Of a DNA stretch of 64,000 bases, positions 8,330-17,658 are shown piece by piece. The DNA is from an uncultured SAR86 cluster bacterium (GTDB lineage: Bacteria > Pseudomonadota > Gammaproteobacteria > Magnimaribacterales > D2472). The first letter of the stretch is position 1. The number at the start of each line of letters is the position of its first letter. A model generated the notes under the pieces. The model did no database searches and was not told where the DNA came from. It was given only the letters and a program-made list of their open reading frames with translations. The DNA lies in NCBI GenBank assembly GCA_902595065.1, contig CACJOM010000003.1, positions 62,001 to 126,000 on the forward strand. The letters run 5' to 3'. The position numbers and the translations under genes were made by a program.

Positions 8330-10195
8330 ATGTTAGAGATTCTCAGAAGCTTTCTTTCTGGCAAAAGACTGATCGTGATTGCAATTTTACTTGCGATCCC
8401 ATTTGTATTCTTTGGCTCAACTTCTTTTGGAACAACATTTACAAGCTATGGAACTGTGAATGGAGAGCCTGTCACTCAAATGGATGTTAATCTCGCCTCG
8501 AGTCAACTGACCCAAAGATTAAAAGGGATTTATGGAGAAGACTTTACCTTAGAGGATCTTGATGAAGCTGTTTCAGTGGAATTAATAAAAAATGAAGTAA
8601 TCAATCAAAAAGTCATGATTTCCATGGCAAAAGATTTGGGCCTAAATGTTTCTTTGGCGGATGCAAAAAAAGAAGTGATTCAGATGGATTCATTTCAGGG
8701 CGATCAAGGTTTTGACCAAACTATTTTTGAATCTACCATTAGAGGTAATGGTTGGACGCCCGATGATTATTTTGTCTTGGTGCAAGAAAGTTTAGCTCTT
8801 GACAAAATGTTTAATGCGATGAGCTCAATTGCCTTTCCTATTAAAAATAATATGGATGCACTAGCCTCGATGTTGGAAACTTCACGGGACGTAGACTTTA
8901 TAAAAATTGATAAACAACCATTAATTAATGCTCAAGAAGCCTCTATGGAAGAAGCGCAAGAGTTTTATCAGGCCAATCCTTTTTTATTCCTATCGAAAGA
9001 ACAGAGAGATTTCTCATACATTGTTCTTAGCTATGATGAATTTAAAGATCAGGTGGAGATTCCTGCAAATTATATAGACGAAGCTTATGAGGAGTATCTA
9101 GATGATTCTCAGCTGCTTGCCCAAAATAGAATCTCACATCATATGATTGATAAAGGAAACTATGAAAGTGATGAAGCTGCTCGATTAAAAATTTCTCAAG
9201 ATTACCAAATGATAGAATCTGGCCAAATATCATTTGAGGACCTCGTTGCCACTTCAAGTGAAGATGAAGCCTCCAAGGGCAGCATGGGTGATCTGGGACT
9301 ATCATCTGGTGATGCATTTCCCCTAGAGTTCGAGGAAGCAATATTAGAGCTTGATTTAAATGAAATCTCTCAAGTTATTGAGCTGGAGGATTCTTTTCAT
9401 ATTCTCAAACTTACTGAGGTGTTAAAACCAACAATTAAAACTAAAGCAGAAATGGAAAAAGAGCTTCGAGATGAGCTTATAAATGCAGAGGCTTTAGCTC
9501 TCATGCAGGACAATTTTCTAGAACTTGAATCCCTCGTGCTTGATGGAAGATCGCTGAATGAACTTGCAGAATCAACCAACTCTTCCATACAAGTTTCCGG
9601 TTTGCAGTCAATTGATACTCTTGAAATCAATAATTTTTCCTCCGTCTCACCGACCGAGCTATTTAATCAAGAGTTAGTTCCAAATCAAATTGAAATATTT
9701 GAAAGTGATAATAGTTATGCTTTTATCATGCTCACTCAAGTCATTCAGCCCTCCGTGCAAGCCTTTGAGAAAGTAATAGATCTTGCTATGGAAGAGGTTC
9801 GGTCTCAAAAAGCAAACTTTTTAATCAATGATTTTGCAGCTAATGCTGAAACAACTTTGCTTGGAGAATCAATGCTTCCTTCACAACCAGGATTTTCACA
9901 GGAGAATTTTAAATCTGTGAAAAGATTTAGCTCTTTGTTGCCCCCCGATGTTATTAACGAGGTATTTGAATCAGCTTTAGGGGAAATAGTTTCTTATGAA
10001 GCAAATAATGGTGATAGATATTGGGCTCAATCTTCAAATCAAATTATTCCTTCAGCAGAAGAGTTAGGCGAAACTGTTACTCGTTACGAAGAATTTTATA
10101 ATAGCCTATTAAATCAACAAATGAATGGCTTTTTAGACCATGCAATGAAAGAGGGTAAAAAAGTTCGTTTGCAAAATCTTACAGCTGCTAATTAG
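8330..10195 (+). CDS. ppiD: Peptidyl-prolyl isomerase D-like periplasmic chaperone
   Basis: PpiD is an inner-membrane-anchored periplasmic chaperone acting on proteins leaving the Sec translocon. The 621 residues start with a short cytoplasmic stretch and one membrane helix (about 13-31), followed by a SurA-like N-terminal domain, a degenerate parvulin domain around residues 265-365 ([25 protein letters not shown]) and a further helical region. Length and position after hupB match the family. It converges on fabI with the two stops overlapping by 4 bases. Confidence 0.93.
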   Translation: MLEILRSFLSGKRLIVIAILLAIPFVFFGSTSFGTTFTSYGTVNGEPVTQMDVNLASSQLTQRLKGIYGEDFTLEDLDEAVSVELIKNEVINQKVMISMAKDLGLNVSLADAKKEVIQMDSFQGDQGFDQTIFESTIRGNGWTPDDYFVLVQESLALDKMFNAMSSIAFPIKNNMDALASMLETSRDVDFIKIDKQPLINAQEASMEEAQEFYQANPFLFLSKEQRDFSYIVLSYDEFKDQVEIPANYIDEAYEEYLDDSQLLAQNRISHHMIDKGNYESDEAARLKISQDYQMIESGQISFEDLVATSSEDEASKGSMGDLGLSSGDAFPLEFEEAILELDLNEISQVIELEDSFHILKLTEVLKPTIKTKAEMEKELRDELINAEALALMQDNFLELESLVLDGRSLNELAESTNSSIQVSGLQSIDTLEINNFSSVSPTELFNQELVPNQIEIFESDNSYAFIMLTQVIQPSVQAFEKVIDLAMEEVRSQKANFLINDFAANAETTLLGESMLPSQPGFSQENFKSVKRFSSLLPPDVINEVFESALGEIVSYEANNGDRYWAQSSNQIIPSAEELGETVTRYEEFYNSLLNQQMNGFLDHAMKEGKKVRLQNLTAAN

Positions 10196-10977
10196 TCAGT
10201 ATATTCTTCTACTGACATAGCAGCAGTATTAAAACCTCCGTCGACATAGGTGATCTCACCGGTAACCCCGCTGGCTAAGTCAGAGCAGAGAAACGCAGCC
10301 ACATTGCCTACTTCAAGGGTGGTAACTGGTCTTCTTAAAGGAGCCCTGTTTGCATAATTGGTTAACATTTTTCTGAAGTTTTTCACTCCTGATGCAGCTA
10401 GAGTTTTGATTGGACCAGCAGAGATTGCATTGACTCGAATTTCATCGGGACCTAATGCAGCGGCCAGAAAGCGAGTATTTGCCTCTAGGCTAGCTTTTGC
10501 TAAGCCCATCACATTGTAGTTTGGTAAAGACTGTACAGCTCCTAAATAAGTTAGGGTTAAAAGCGCTGAATTTTTATTGAGCATTGGTTTTGCAGCTTTT
10601 GCCATAGCAGTAAAACTATATGAGCTGATATCGTGAGCAATTTTAAACCCTTCTCTTGTGGCAGCATCAACAAAATTTCCCTCAAGTTCATTTGCAGGGG
10701 CATAGCCTATAGAATGCACGAAGCCATCAAAAGACTCCCAATATGTTTGAAGCTCTTGATACATTTCTTCAATGCTTGCATCCGAGGCAACATCGCATTC
10801 AATTAGTATTTCTGAGCCTAGCTCACTAGCTATTTTTTCCACGTTTCGCTTTAACCGCTCGCTTTGATATGTGAAAGCTAGCTCAGCTCCTTGAGCATGC
10901 ATTGCTTGAGCAATACCAGCAGCTATAGAGTGTTTATTGGCTAGTCCTGCAATTAAGATTTTTTTATTTTTTAGCAT
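10192..10977 (-). CDS. fabI: Enoyl-[acyl-carrier-protein] reductase, NADH
   Basis: FabI does the last reduction of each fatty acid elongation cycle. The 261-residue protein is a divergent short-chain dehydrogenase with the FabI-specific SIAAGIA cofactor segment (about 17-23), the HSIGYAP segment (88-94) and the catalytic Tyr154-x6-Lys161 in NYNVMGLAK. Similarity to the enteric enzyme is high throughout, and GPIKTLAA marks the flexible substrate loop. It is transcribed alone, sharing 4 bases of its 3' end with ppiD. Confidence 0.97.
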   Translation of the reverse strand: MLKNKKILIAGLANKHSIAAGIAQAMHAQGAELAFTYQSERLKRNVEKIASELGSEILIECDVASDASIEEMYQELQTYWESFDGFVHSIGYAPANELEGNFVDAATREGFKIAHDISSYSFTAMAKAAKPMLNKNSALLTLTYLGAVQSLPNYNVMGLAKASLEANTRFLAAALGPDEIRVNAISAGPIKTLAASGVKNFRKMLTNYANRAPLRRPVTTLEVGNVAAFLCSDLASGVTGEITYVDGGFNTAAMSVEEYTD

Positions 10978-11072
10978 GTTAGATTTTAATAATAACTAAT
11001 AATGGTGGACATGATACTAAATTATTTATCTTCAACACCAATTTAATGTAAATAATAAAAATACGTAAATAT

Positions 11073-11129
11073 TTGACTTTTGCTTTAAATGAGCAACAAT
11101 TAAAGAAGACATTTTTTTATAGGGAAATT
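11073..11129 (+). promoter_or_regulatory. Promoter and leader of the first TonB receptor
   Basis: TTGACT at 11073-11078, a 16-base spacer and AACAAT at 11095-11100 are followed 20 bases later by AGGGAAATT (11121-11129), which ends 3 bases before ATG 11133. The same arrangement recurs before the second receptor at 14472-14527, including the identical nine-base ribosome binding block. The repetition is what supports the call, since the -10 hexamer itself is weak. Confidence 0.65.
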
Positions 11130-11132
11130 TAT

Positions 11133-14100
11133 ATGTTTAAATCCACAAAATTCTCGCTTTTTGCATTACTTGCAGTAAGCATTTTTTCACTTTCAATTTT
11201 TGCGCAAGACGCTGATACTGATAATGATGTTGAAGCAGATGAAGATCAAATTGAGGAGATTATTACAACAGGTTCAAGAATTTCTAGAAATCCTTTAGAG
11301 CTTGCTCAGCCAGTTACGATTATTTCTGGTGAAGAGTATGAAATCAGAGCTTATACCAACGCTGCTAGCGCACTCACTGATGTGCCTGGTGTTGGTTCTG
11401 TGAACTCTTTATCTGGAGATCAGTCTGGTTTGGGTGCTGGACAGCAAGTCGCATCTAATTTTGGTCTCAATTCAGGCAGAACTGTAACTTTGGTTAACGG
11501 AAGGCGTTTTGTTGGCTCTCAATCACCTACTGGTGGAGCGGGATCTGGTCTTGCGGTTGACTTAAATAACGTTCCTTCTGCTTTGATCGACAGAGTTGAA
11601 ATACTTCCTGTTGGTGGTGCTGCTGTTTATGGTGCAGACGCTATTGCAGGAGTAGTTAACTTTATCCTAAAAGATGACTTTGAAGGTGCAGAATTTACTT
11701 TTAACGGTTATGACTATGCTGGCATGGATGATGACAACTCATTTAATTTTACTATCGGTGGTAATTTTGCAGATGGCAGAGGAAACATTGTAATCAATGC
11801 TCAAGTCGAAGATCGAGGTCAGGTCTTCTACGATCAAGCCAATGACAGAATTAGAAACTGTGAAGCAGGACTTTTTTATGAGAACCCTCAAGACAGCTCT
11901 CAAGATATCTTTGCACAAAGTGGAGATCTCGTTGATCAAGCAATGAGCAGTGGTTGGGATTATAACGGCTTGCTTGATTCAGAAGGCAGAAGATCTTTTG
12001 GCGATAATGGGTTACACATATGTCCAACACTTGTATCGAACCCGGTTGAAGGCTTGGTGACTCCCTACGGTTATAACGAAGTCGGTGCAGATGCTTGGTG
12101 GGGCGGGCAAATGGACGATGGAAACTATTACTACTTTGACGGTCCAGGAAACATGGCTCAAATGGACCCAGGTGTCCCATATGGTAGAAATTACTACACT
12201 AGAGGTTCTAACATATACAACATTCAAGACAACAAAATTTTACGAGCTGGTTTCGAAAGAAAAAATGTGAGTATTTTTGTTAAATATGACATCACAGATG
12301 ATCATAGAATGTATCTAGATATATATAATAATAGATTCTTTGCTGAGGATGATGGTTCTTCGTCATCAGCTCATTATTCAGATTACTATTTCGGTGCAGT
12401 TGATCGTGATAACTGTAATGCAGGCGGTACTTGTTATACGCCATCAAACAGCATAAATATGGCATACAACGATCCATTTTTAACTCAAAATACTAGAGAT
12501 ATCCTTGCAGGCATGGGTTATGGTCCTGGCGATACTTTATTCGTTCAAAAGCTTTGGGTTGAACTATCTCCCACATTAAGAGGTGATGGATTTGAAAATG
12601 AAAGTAACACTCAATTCTATACATTAGGTTTTGAAGGTGAGTTTGAATTACTTGATACTGAAATGAAATATGATGTTGGAAGTAGCTGGGGTCAGACAAG
12701 AATTCTTAGCACTGAGCCAATTCAAATCAACGCAAGACTTCATGCAGCATTAGACTATGGAATTAACCCTGCAACAGGTGAAATTGATTGTAAATTCAAC
12801 TATGTTGAAGACTATCAATTAGCTTTCACTGGTGTGGATCCTAACCAAGCTAATGATTGGTACTCCTCTGCATTAAATGGTGGTGGTGTTGGCCTAGGAT
12901 CTGTTGGAGATTGTGCGCCATACAACCCATTTGGTTTTAACAACCCAGATAATGCAGCTGCTAAAGAGTATTTCTCTTCTTTTGACAACGAAGGATCTAA
13001 ACTTAGCCAATCTTCATTCTTCTGGAATCTTGCAGGTCAATTGCCTGGCTTTGAACTTCCTGCTGGACCAATTGATTTTGCTATTGGTTATGACATAAGA
13101 AAAGAAAAAGCTAGATATGATGCAAGTCAAATGGCTTTATATTCCATCGCAGTAAGAGGCTCTCAGACAAGAAGCACAACTGGTTTCTTTGATGTTGAAT
13201 CTCAATACATCGAATTATCTATTCCAATTGTTTATGACCTTCCTTTTATGGAAGAAATCAGATTAGACTATGGTTACCGTGAATTAGAAAATACTAATAC
13301 TTTAAGAACTAATAAGTACGATGTAGATGCGATAAGTGTTTTCTGGAGAATCAATAGCGACTTTTCAATCAGATACTCTGATCAAACAACAACTAAATCA
13401 CCTAACATTGATGATCTTTATTCACCAAAGAATCCTAGCTTCCAACAGGCTTTAGATCCATGTGATGCGAGATATGTTGATGACGGAGATTTTCCTGCAA
13501 ATAGACGTGCAAACTGTATAGCGGCCGGAATCGATCCTACAACTTTCAGAAGTTTTGTAGCTGGTGGTACAGTTCAAGGTACCTCTGGAGGAAATCCAAA
13601 CCTACTTGATGAAAACGGTGAAACAACCTCATATGGTCTTGTCTTTACCCCATCTTATGATTGGTTAGCGCCATACGGGGACTTTACATTTTCTGCAGAT
13701 TTCCTTGAAATTAAAATCACGGATTATGTTACAACTTTTGCCTTGATTGATTTCATGGAGGCTTGTTATGACGCTGCTTCATACCCAAATAATTTCTGTA
13801 ATAACTTCCAGCGTGGTGCTGATGGTCAAGTTGTTGATTTCCAAGTTGGATCTGGTAATTCAGGTATTATTGATTTTGCCACTTGGATCTACAGAGCTAA
13901 CTGGTCTCAGGACTTTGCGACTGTTTTAATGCAGCCTGAAGGCACATTAGGAGATATTGATGTTTCTTGGAGAGCTTATCAGCAAGATCAGCGATTTGTT
14001 GCTGACTCTGGAGATCCAGCAGACTTGGTTGACAAAACTGGTTGGGCTTCTGATCCTGAGTGGTCTTGGGATCTGACTGTTGGTTGGAGCTATGAAAAGT

Positions 14101-14390
14101 TCTATGCATACTATCAAGCTGATTTTGTTGATGGTGGTTTCATTAATAAGCAGCAAACAGATATCAGAGCTGATAGATACTTGGGTGCTAATGGCCAACC
14201 AATCACTGAGTACGACAGTTATTGGTTTGATACTATTGGTTTAGTTTATCGACCAAATGATAATATGAGCTTCTCTATCAGAGTTAATAATCCACTGGAT
14301 CATGACGGTTCTGAAAGCAGATATCAAACTGAAAGAAGAGTTCAATTGATTGGTAGAACAATAACAACTCAGTTTAAGCTTAAGTTTTAA
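11133..14390 (+). CDS. TonB-dependent outer-membrane receptor (first of tandem pair)
   Basis: An energised outer-membrane importer. From ATG 11133, placed after AGGGA, the protein has 1085 residues: a signal peptide ending near SIFAQD, a TonB-box region EEIITTGSRI, a plug domain with VTLVNGRRFV and GADAIAGVVNFIL, and a long beta-barrel that ends in aromatic-alternating TITTQFKLKF with terminal Phe. The large size and paired cysteines (for example NCEAG, DPCDARY, CYDA) match the big receptors used for oligomeric substrates by marine and oligotrophic bacteria. The ORF extends upstream to 11073 but that start overlaps the promoter. Confidence 0.93.
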   Translation: MFKSTKFSLFALLAVSIFSLSIFAQDADTDNDVEADEDQIEEIITTGSRISRNPLELAQPVTIISGEEYEIRAYTNAASALTDVPGVGSVNSLSGDQSGLGAGQQVASNFGLNSGRTVTLVNGRRFVGSQSPTGGAGSGLAVDLNNVPSALIDRVEILPVGGAAVYGADAIAGVVNFILKDDFEGAEFTFNGYDYAGMDDDNSFNFTIGGNFADGRGNIVINAQVEDRGQVFYDQANDRIRNCEAGLFYENPQDSSQDIFAQSGDLVDQAMSSGWDYNGLLDSEGRRSFGDNGLHICPTLVSNPVEGLVTPYGYNEVGADAWWGGQMDDGNYYYFDGPGNMAQMDPGVPYGRNYYTRGSNIYNIQDNKILRAGFERKNVSIFVKYDITDDHRMYLDIYNNRFFAEDDGSSSSAHYSDYYFGAVDRDNCNAGGTCYTPSNSINMAYNDPFLTQNTRDILAGMGYGPGDTLFVQKLWVELSPTLRGDGFENESNTQFYTLGFEGEFELLDTEMKYDVGSSWGQTRILSTEPIQINARLHAALDYGINPATGEIDCKFNYVEDYQLAFTGVDPNQANDWYSSALNGGGVGLGSVGDCAPYNPFGFNNPDNAAAKEYFSSFDNEGSKLSQSSFFWNLAGQLPGFELPAGPIDFAIGYDIRKEKARYDASQMALYSIAVRGSQTRSTTGFFDVESQYIELSIPIVYDLPFMEEIRLDYGYRELENTNTLRTNKYDVDAISVFWRINSDFSIRYSDQTTTKSPNIDDLYSPKNPSFQQALDPCDARYVDDGDFPANRRANCIAAGIDPTTFRSFVAGGTVQGTSGGNPNLLDENGETTSYGLVFTPSYDWLAPYGDFTFSADFLEIKITDYVTTFALIDFMEACYDAASYPNNFCNNFQRGADGQVVDFQVGSGNSGIIDFATWIYRANWSQDFATVLMQPEGTLGDIDVSWRAYQQDQRFVADSGDPADLVDKTGWASDPEWSWDLTVGWSYEKFYAYYQADFVDGGFINKQQTDIRADRYLGANGQPITEYDSYWFDTIGLVYRPNDNMSFSIRVNNPLDHDGSESRYQTERRVQLIGRTITTQFKLKF

Positions 14391-14411
14391 AACTTAGTTT
14401 AAAGCCTATTT

Positions 14412-14443
14412 AAAAGAGGGATTTTTTAATCCCTCTTTTTTTT
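14412..14443 (+). terminator. Rho-independent terminator after first receptor
   Basis: Stem AAAAGAGGGATT / AATCCCTCTTTT with a TTT loop, running into further T. It ends the first receptor transcript before the second receptor's own promoter, so the pair is not a simple operon. Confidence 0.9.
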
Positions 14444-14471
14444 ATGTGTTTTTAAAAAGCATTAAAAATTG

Positions 14472-14527
14472 TTGACAATTGTGACAAATAGGTAACAATG
14501 GGCAAATTTTTTAAATTTAGGGAAATT
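14472..14527 (+). promoter_or_regulatory. Promoter and leader of the second TonB receptor
   Basis: TTGACA (14472-14477), 16-base spacer, AACAAT (14494-14499), a 19-base AT-rich leader and AGGGAAATT (14519-14527), 3 bases before ATG 14531. The layout is nearly superimposable on that of the first receptor. Confidence 0.7.
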
Positions 14528-14530
14528 GCT

Positions 14531-17500
14531 ATGAATAAAATAAACCGTTTTTCATTGGTGGCTTTCGCTGCCGCAATATTCGCTTTACCTGTGTTTTCAC
14601 AAGACGAAAGCTCTGATGAAGTTGAAGAAATTATTGTTACGGGTTCTAAACTATCAAAAACAAACTTTGATTCTGATGTGCCCATTCTTACCATCACTGG
14701 AGAAGATGTTACTAACAGAATGATTGCCACTGCAGGTGATGCTGTAGCTCAATTGCCAAATGCTGGGTTAGCTAACTCAGTCCAGGGCGATGCTTATCAA
14801 TCAAGTAGCGGTGTTGGTCAAAACATTGTGTCTCTATTTGGTTTGGGCTCTCAAAGAACACTTACACTTGTTAATGGAAGAAGATTCGTTTCATCTAACT
14901 CTCCACAAAATGGAGCAGGTGCAGATGGTCTGCAAGTAGATACAAACAATATCCCTATACTATTGCTTGAAAGAGTTGAAGTGAATAACGTTGGTGGTGC
15001 TTCAGTTTACGGTGCTGATGCTGTTGCTGGTGTTGTTAACTATGTCCTCAAAGATGATTTTGAAGGCTTCAAAATGCAATACGACTACAACAATGTTGCT
15101 GATATTTCAGAAAACAAGAGCGTTAAAATGTTATTTGGTGCCAACTTTGATGATGGCAGAGGTAACTTTGCTCTTAACATTGATTACACAGAAACTGGTC
15201 ATATCACCTTAAAAGAGCTTCAAGATAATGGCCAGCTTTTTAGAGCTGGTTTTTATGATACTGTAGGCGGTCCCTCAGGTCAGCGTAAGCTACTTACAGA
15301 TTTCGCGGTAAATGGTCTTGATCAAGGCGGTATTATTACTAAAGGAGGTGGATTCTTCCTACCTTACTACTGTGATAATTTTGGTATTTACTGTACTGGA
15401 TGGTCTGACGGTGAAGTTTATGGTTTTGCTGTCGATGGTAGTGGTGCTTTTGGTCAAAAGGCAAAAGGTGCTGCAACAGGTAATGTTGTTTGGTCAGATG
15501 GCGGGGCAGGAGTTAGACTTCTTGATACCGATCCATATCTTAATCCAATCGAAAGAACTAACATCAACCTATTTGTAAACTATGATATCACTGATGATAT
15601 TACGGCTAACTTTGAGATGTATACAAATGAGATGAGCGCTCAAGAAGGTGCTACTCAGCCATTTATTTCTAACAGCTTGTTTGGTAACCCTCAGCTTTCC
15701 TTAGTTATGTCAGCTGATAACCCATTTTTACCAGCTAATGCTCAGGCATTTTTAGCTGCTGAAAATTCACCTACTTTTGGTTTTTCTAGATGGTGGGTTG
15801 ACTTGTATAGTCCTGTAAAAAATAACAACGACACAGACATGTTTAGATTCTCTCTTGAAGGCTCTCTTGGGGACTTCGATTGGGAGGCTGGAATCAGTCG
15901 TGGTCAGTCAACCATTAACGGTAATCAATTACAATTAAATAGAGCAAGATTTGATCTTGCGATTGATGCCGGAATCAATCCTGCAACTGGAGAAATTGAT
16001 TGTAAATGGAATTATGACCCAGATTACACAGCTGGTGATTATAGTCAGTTAGAGGTTGCTGGATGGCCTGGATCAATATTTGGTGCTAAAGGAGATTGTG
16101 CTCCTCTAAATCCATTTGGTAATAACCAAGCTTCTCCAGAAGCACTCGATTACTTAATGGCTCAATATTTTGATAGAGTAAAAATGAGTCAAGAAATCGC
16201 ATATTTTGAAATTAATGGTGTAATTGCTCAACTTCCTGCAGGTGATGTACAGGCTTTATTTGGAGTTGAAAGCAGAACTGAAAAAGCTGAATACAATTCA
16301 GGTTTTGCTGCTGGTACAAGAATCTCTTATGAAGCAGGTTACGGTGGCGATGGAACACAAGGTGGTCAGTTTGATTCTGACGATGTTTACCTTGAGGCCT
16401 TAGTTCCACTTGTTTCTGAAGATATGGATATTCCGTTTGTTCAAAACTTAGATCTATCATTATCTTACAGGGAAATTGATCACTCACTTGCTGGGTCAGA
16501 TTCAACAGAAGGATATGGTATAACTTGGAACATCATTGATGACCTTACATTTAGAGCTAAGTCACAATCTACAGTGAGAGCTCCTAACGTAGGTGAGCTA
16601 TTTAAGCCTGTGCTTCAAGGTAGTTCATTTACATCAGACCCATGTGATGCTAACAACCTTATTTCTGGTCCTAATCCAGCTGTAAGACAAGCTAACTGTG
16701 CGGCTGAAGGTCTTCCTGCTAACTTCTCATCACAAGCTGGAAATGCTTCGGTTAGAGGTACATCAGGTGGTAATTTGAATCTTTTCAACGAAGAGGCTGA
16801 CACTACTTCATATGGTTTTGTTTATTCACCATCATTTAACGAAATGGTTGATGGCCTTCAAATTGCAGTTGATTTCATTGAGTTTGATATTCAAAATGCA
16901 ATTACTACATTTACATTAACTCAAGTTATGGAAGCATGTTACGATTCAACAAGCTATCCAAACAATCAATTCTGTGATGCATTTAACAGACTTCCAAATG
17001 GTCAGCTTCCAAAAACAGGAGCTTACAGCGTAGGTGTTGTTAATGCTGCATATTACCTTTTTGATACATATATCTATGAAGTTTCATATGACAAAAACTT
17101 AACAGACTTCCTTGGGTATATTGGAATTGATGTGGGTTATGATTTAGGTGAGTTTGGTATTAGCCACATTTGGTACCGAAAAGATAAAGATATTTTCTCA
17201 GCCACAGGTTTTGATGAAGATGATGAGCTAGGTGGATTTGGTAATCCTAGAAATCGTGCTACAACAAGATTTAACTGGGAACTTGGCAAAGTATATTCAT
17301 ACCTTGACTTATTCTATAGAGGCGGAGGTATGCTAGATGATGACTGGGATTCAGAAGCTCAGCCATGGAGATATCTAGACAGAGCTGGTAATGAAATGGA
17401 AAACCATGTTGATGGTTATTACACTGCTTCAGCCGGTCTTATCTACTCATATAACGATAATGTGAAGTTAAACCTTAGAATTACTAACCTATTTGATAGA

Positions 17501-17587
17501 GGTCCAGAAGATGATTATGAGCTTGCTGCTTATCCATCAGCATGGCCTGGACAAACCATTTCAGGTGGTTTCCAAATTAATTTTTAA
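14531..17587 (+). CDS. TonB-dependent outer-membrane receptor (second of tandem pair)
   Basis: A 1018-residue paralogue of the preceding receptor. It has a signal peptide ending near LPVFSQD, the TonB box EEIIVTGSKL, plug motifs LTLVNGRRFV and GADAVAGVVNYVL, and a barrel ending GGFQINF. Shared barrel segments with the first receptor include INPATGEIDCK, RGTSGGN and CYDSTSYPNN, so the two arose by duplication and diverged in the loops, implying related but distinct ligands. ATG 14531 follows AGGGA; the frame is open from 14498 but that would put the start over the -10. Confidence 0.93.
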   Translation: MNKINRFSLVAFAAAIFALPVFSQDESSDEVEEIIVTGSKLSKTNFDSDVPILTITGEDVTNRMIATAGDAVAQLPNAGLANSVQGDAYQSSSGVGQNIVSLFGLGSQRTLTLVNGRRFVSSNSPQNGAGADGLQVDTNNIPILLLERVEVNNVGGASVYGADAVAGVVNYVLKDDFEGFKMQYDYNNVADISENKSVKMLFGANFDDGRGNFALNIDYTETGHITLKELQDNGQLFRAGFYDTVGGPSGQRKLLTDFAVNGLDQGGIITKGGGFFLPYYCDNFGIYCTGWSDGEVYGFAVDGSGAFGQKAKGAATGNVVWSDGGAGVRLLDTDPYLNPIERTNINLFVNYDITDDITANFEMYTNEMSAQEGATQPFISNSLFGNPQLSLVMSADNPFLPANAQAFLAAENSPTFGFSRWWVDLYSPVKNNNDTDMFRFSLEGSLGDFDWEAGISRGQSTINGNQLQLNRARFDLAIDAGINPATGEIDCKWNYDPDYTAGDYSQLEVAGWPGSIFGAKGDCAPLNPFGNNQASPEALDYLMAQYFDRVKMSQEIAYFEINGVIAQLPAGDVQALFGVESRTEKAEYNSGFAAGTRISYEAGYGGDGTQGGQFDSDDVYLEALVPLVSEDMDIPFVQNLDLSLSYREIDHSLAGSDSTEGYGITWNIIDDLTFRAKSQSTVRAPNVGELFKPVLQGSSFTSDPCDANNLISGPNPAVRQANCAAEGLPANFSSQAGNASVRGTSGGNLNLFNEEADTTSYGFVYSPSFNEMVDGLQIAVDFIEFDIQNAITTFTLTQVMEACYDSTSYPNNQFCDAFNRLPNGQLPKTGAYSVGVVNAAYYLFDTYIYEVSYDKNLTDFLGYIGIDVGYDLGEFGISHIWYRKDKDIFSATGFDEDDELGGFGNPRNRATTRFNWELGKVYSYLDLFYRGGGMLDDDWDSEAQPWRYLDRAGNEMENHVDGYYTASAGLIYSYNDNVKLNLRITNLFDRGPEDDYELAAYPSAWPGQTISGGFQINF

Positions 17588-17606
17588 TTCTTAAGAAGGG
17601 TTATTT

Positions 17607-17637
17607 TAAAGAGGGCTTTTATAGCCCTCTTTTTTTC
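17607..17637 (+). terminator. Rho-independent terminator after second receptor
   Basis: Stem AAAGAGGGCT / AGCCCTCTTT around a TTTAT loop, followed by a T run. Its stem sequence resembles that after the first receptor, another sign of duplication of the whole transcription unit. Confidence 0.9.
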
Positions 17638-17658
17638 TCTAAAATTTAGGTGAAGTGT

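Noticed and set aside
17650..17658. GTG start three codons upstream for the DUF305 protein
   Set aside because: It lies within the AGGTGAAG ribosome binding site of the ATG at 17659.
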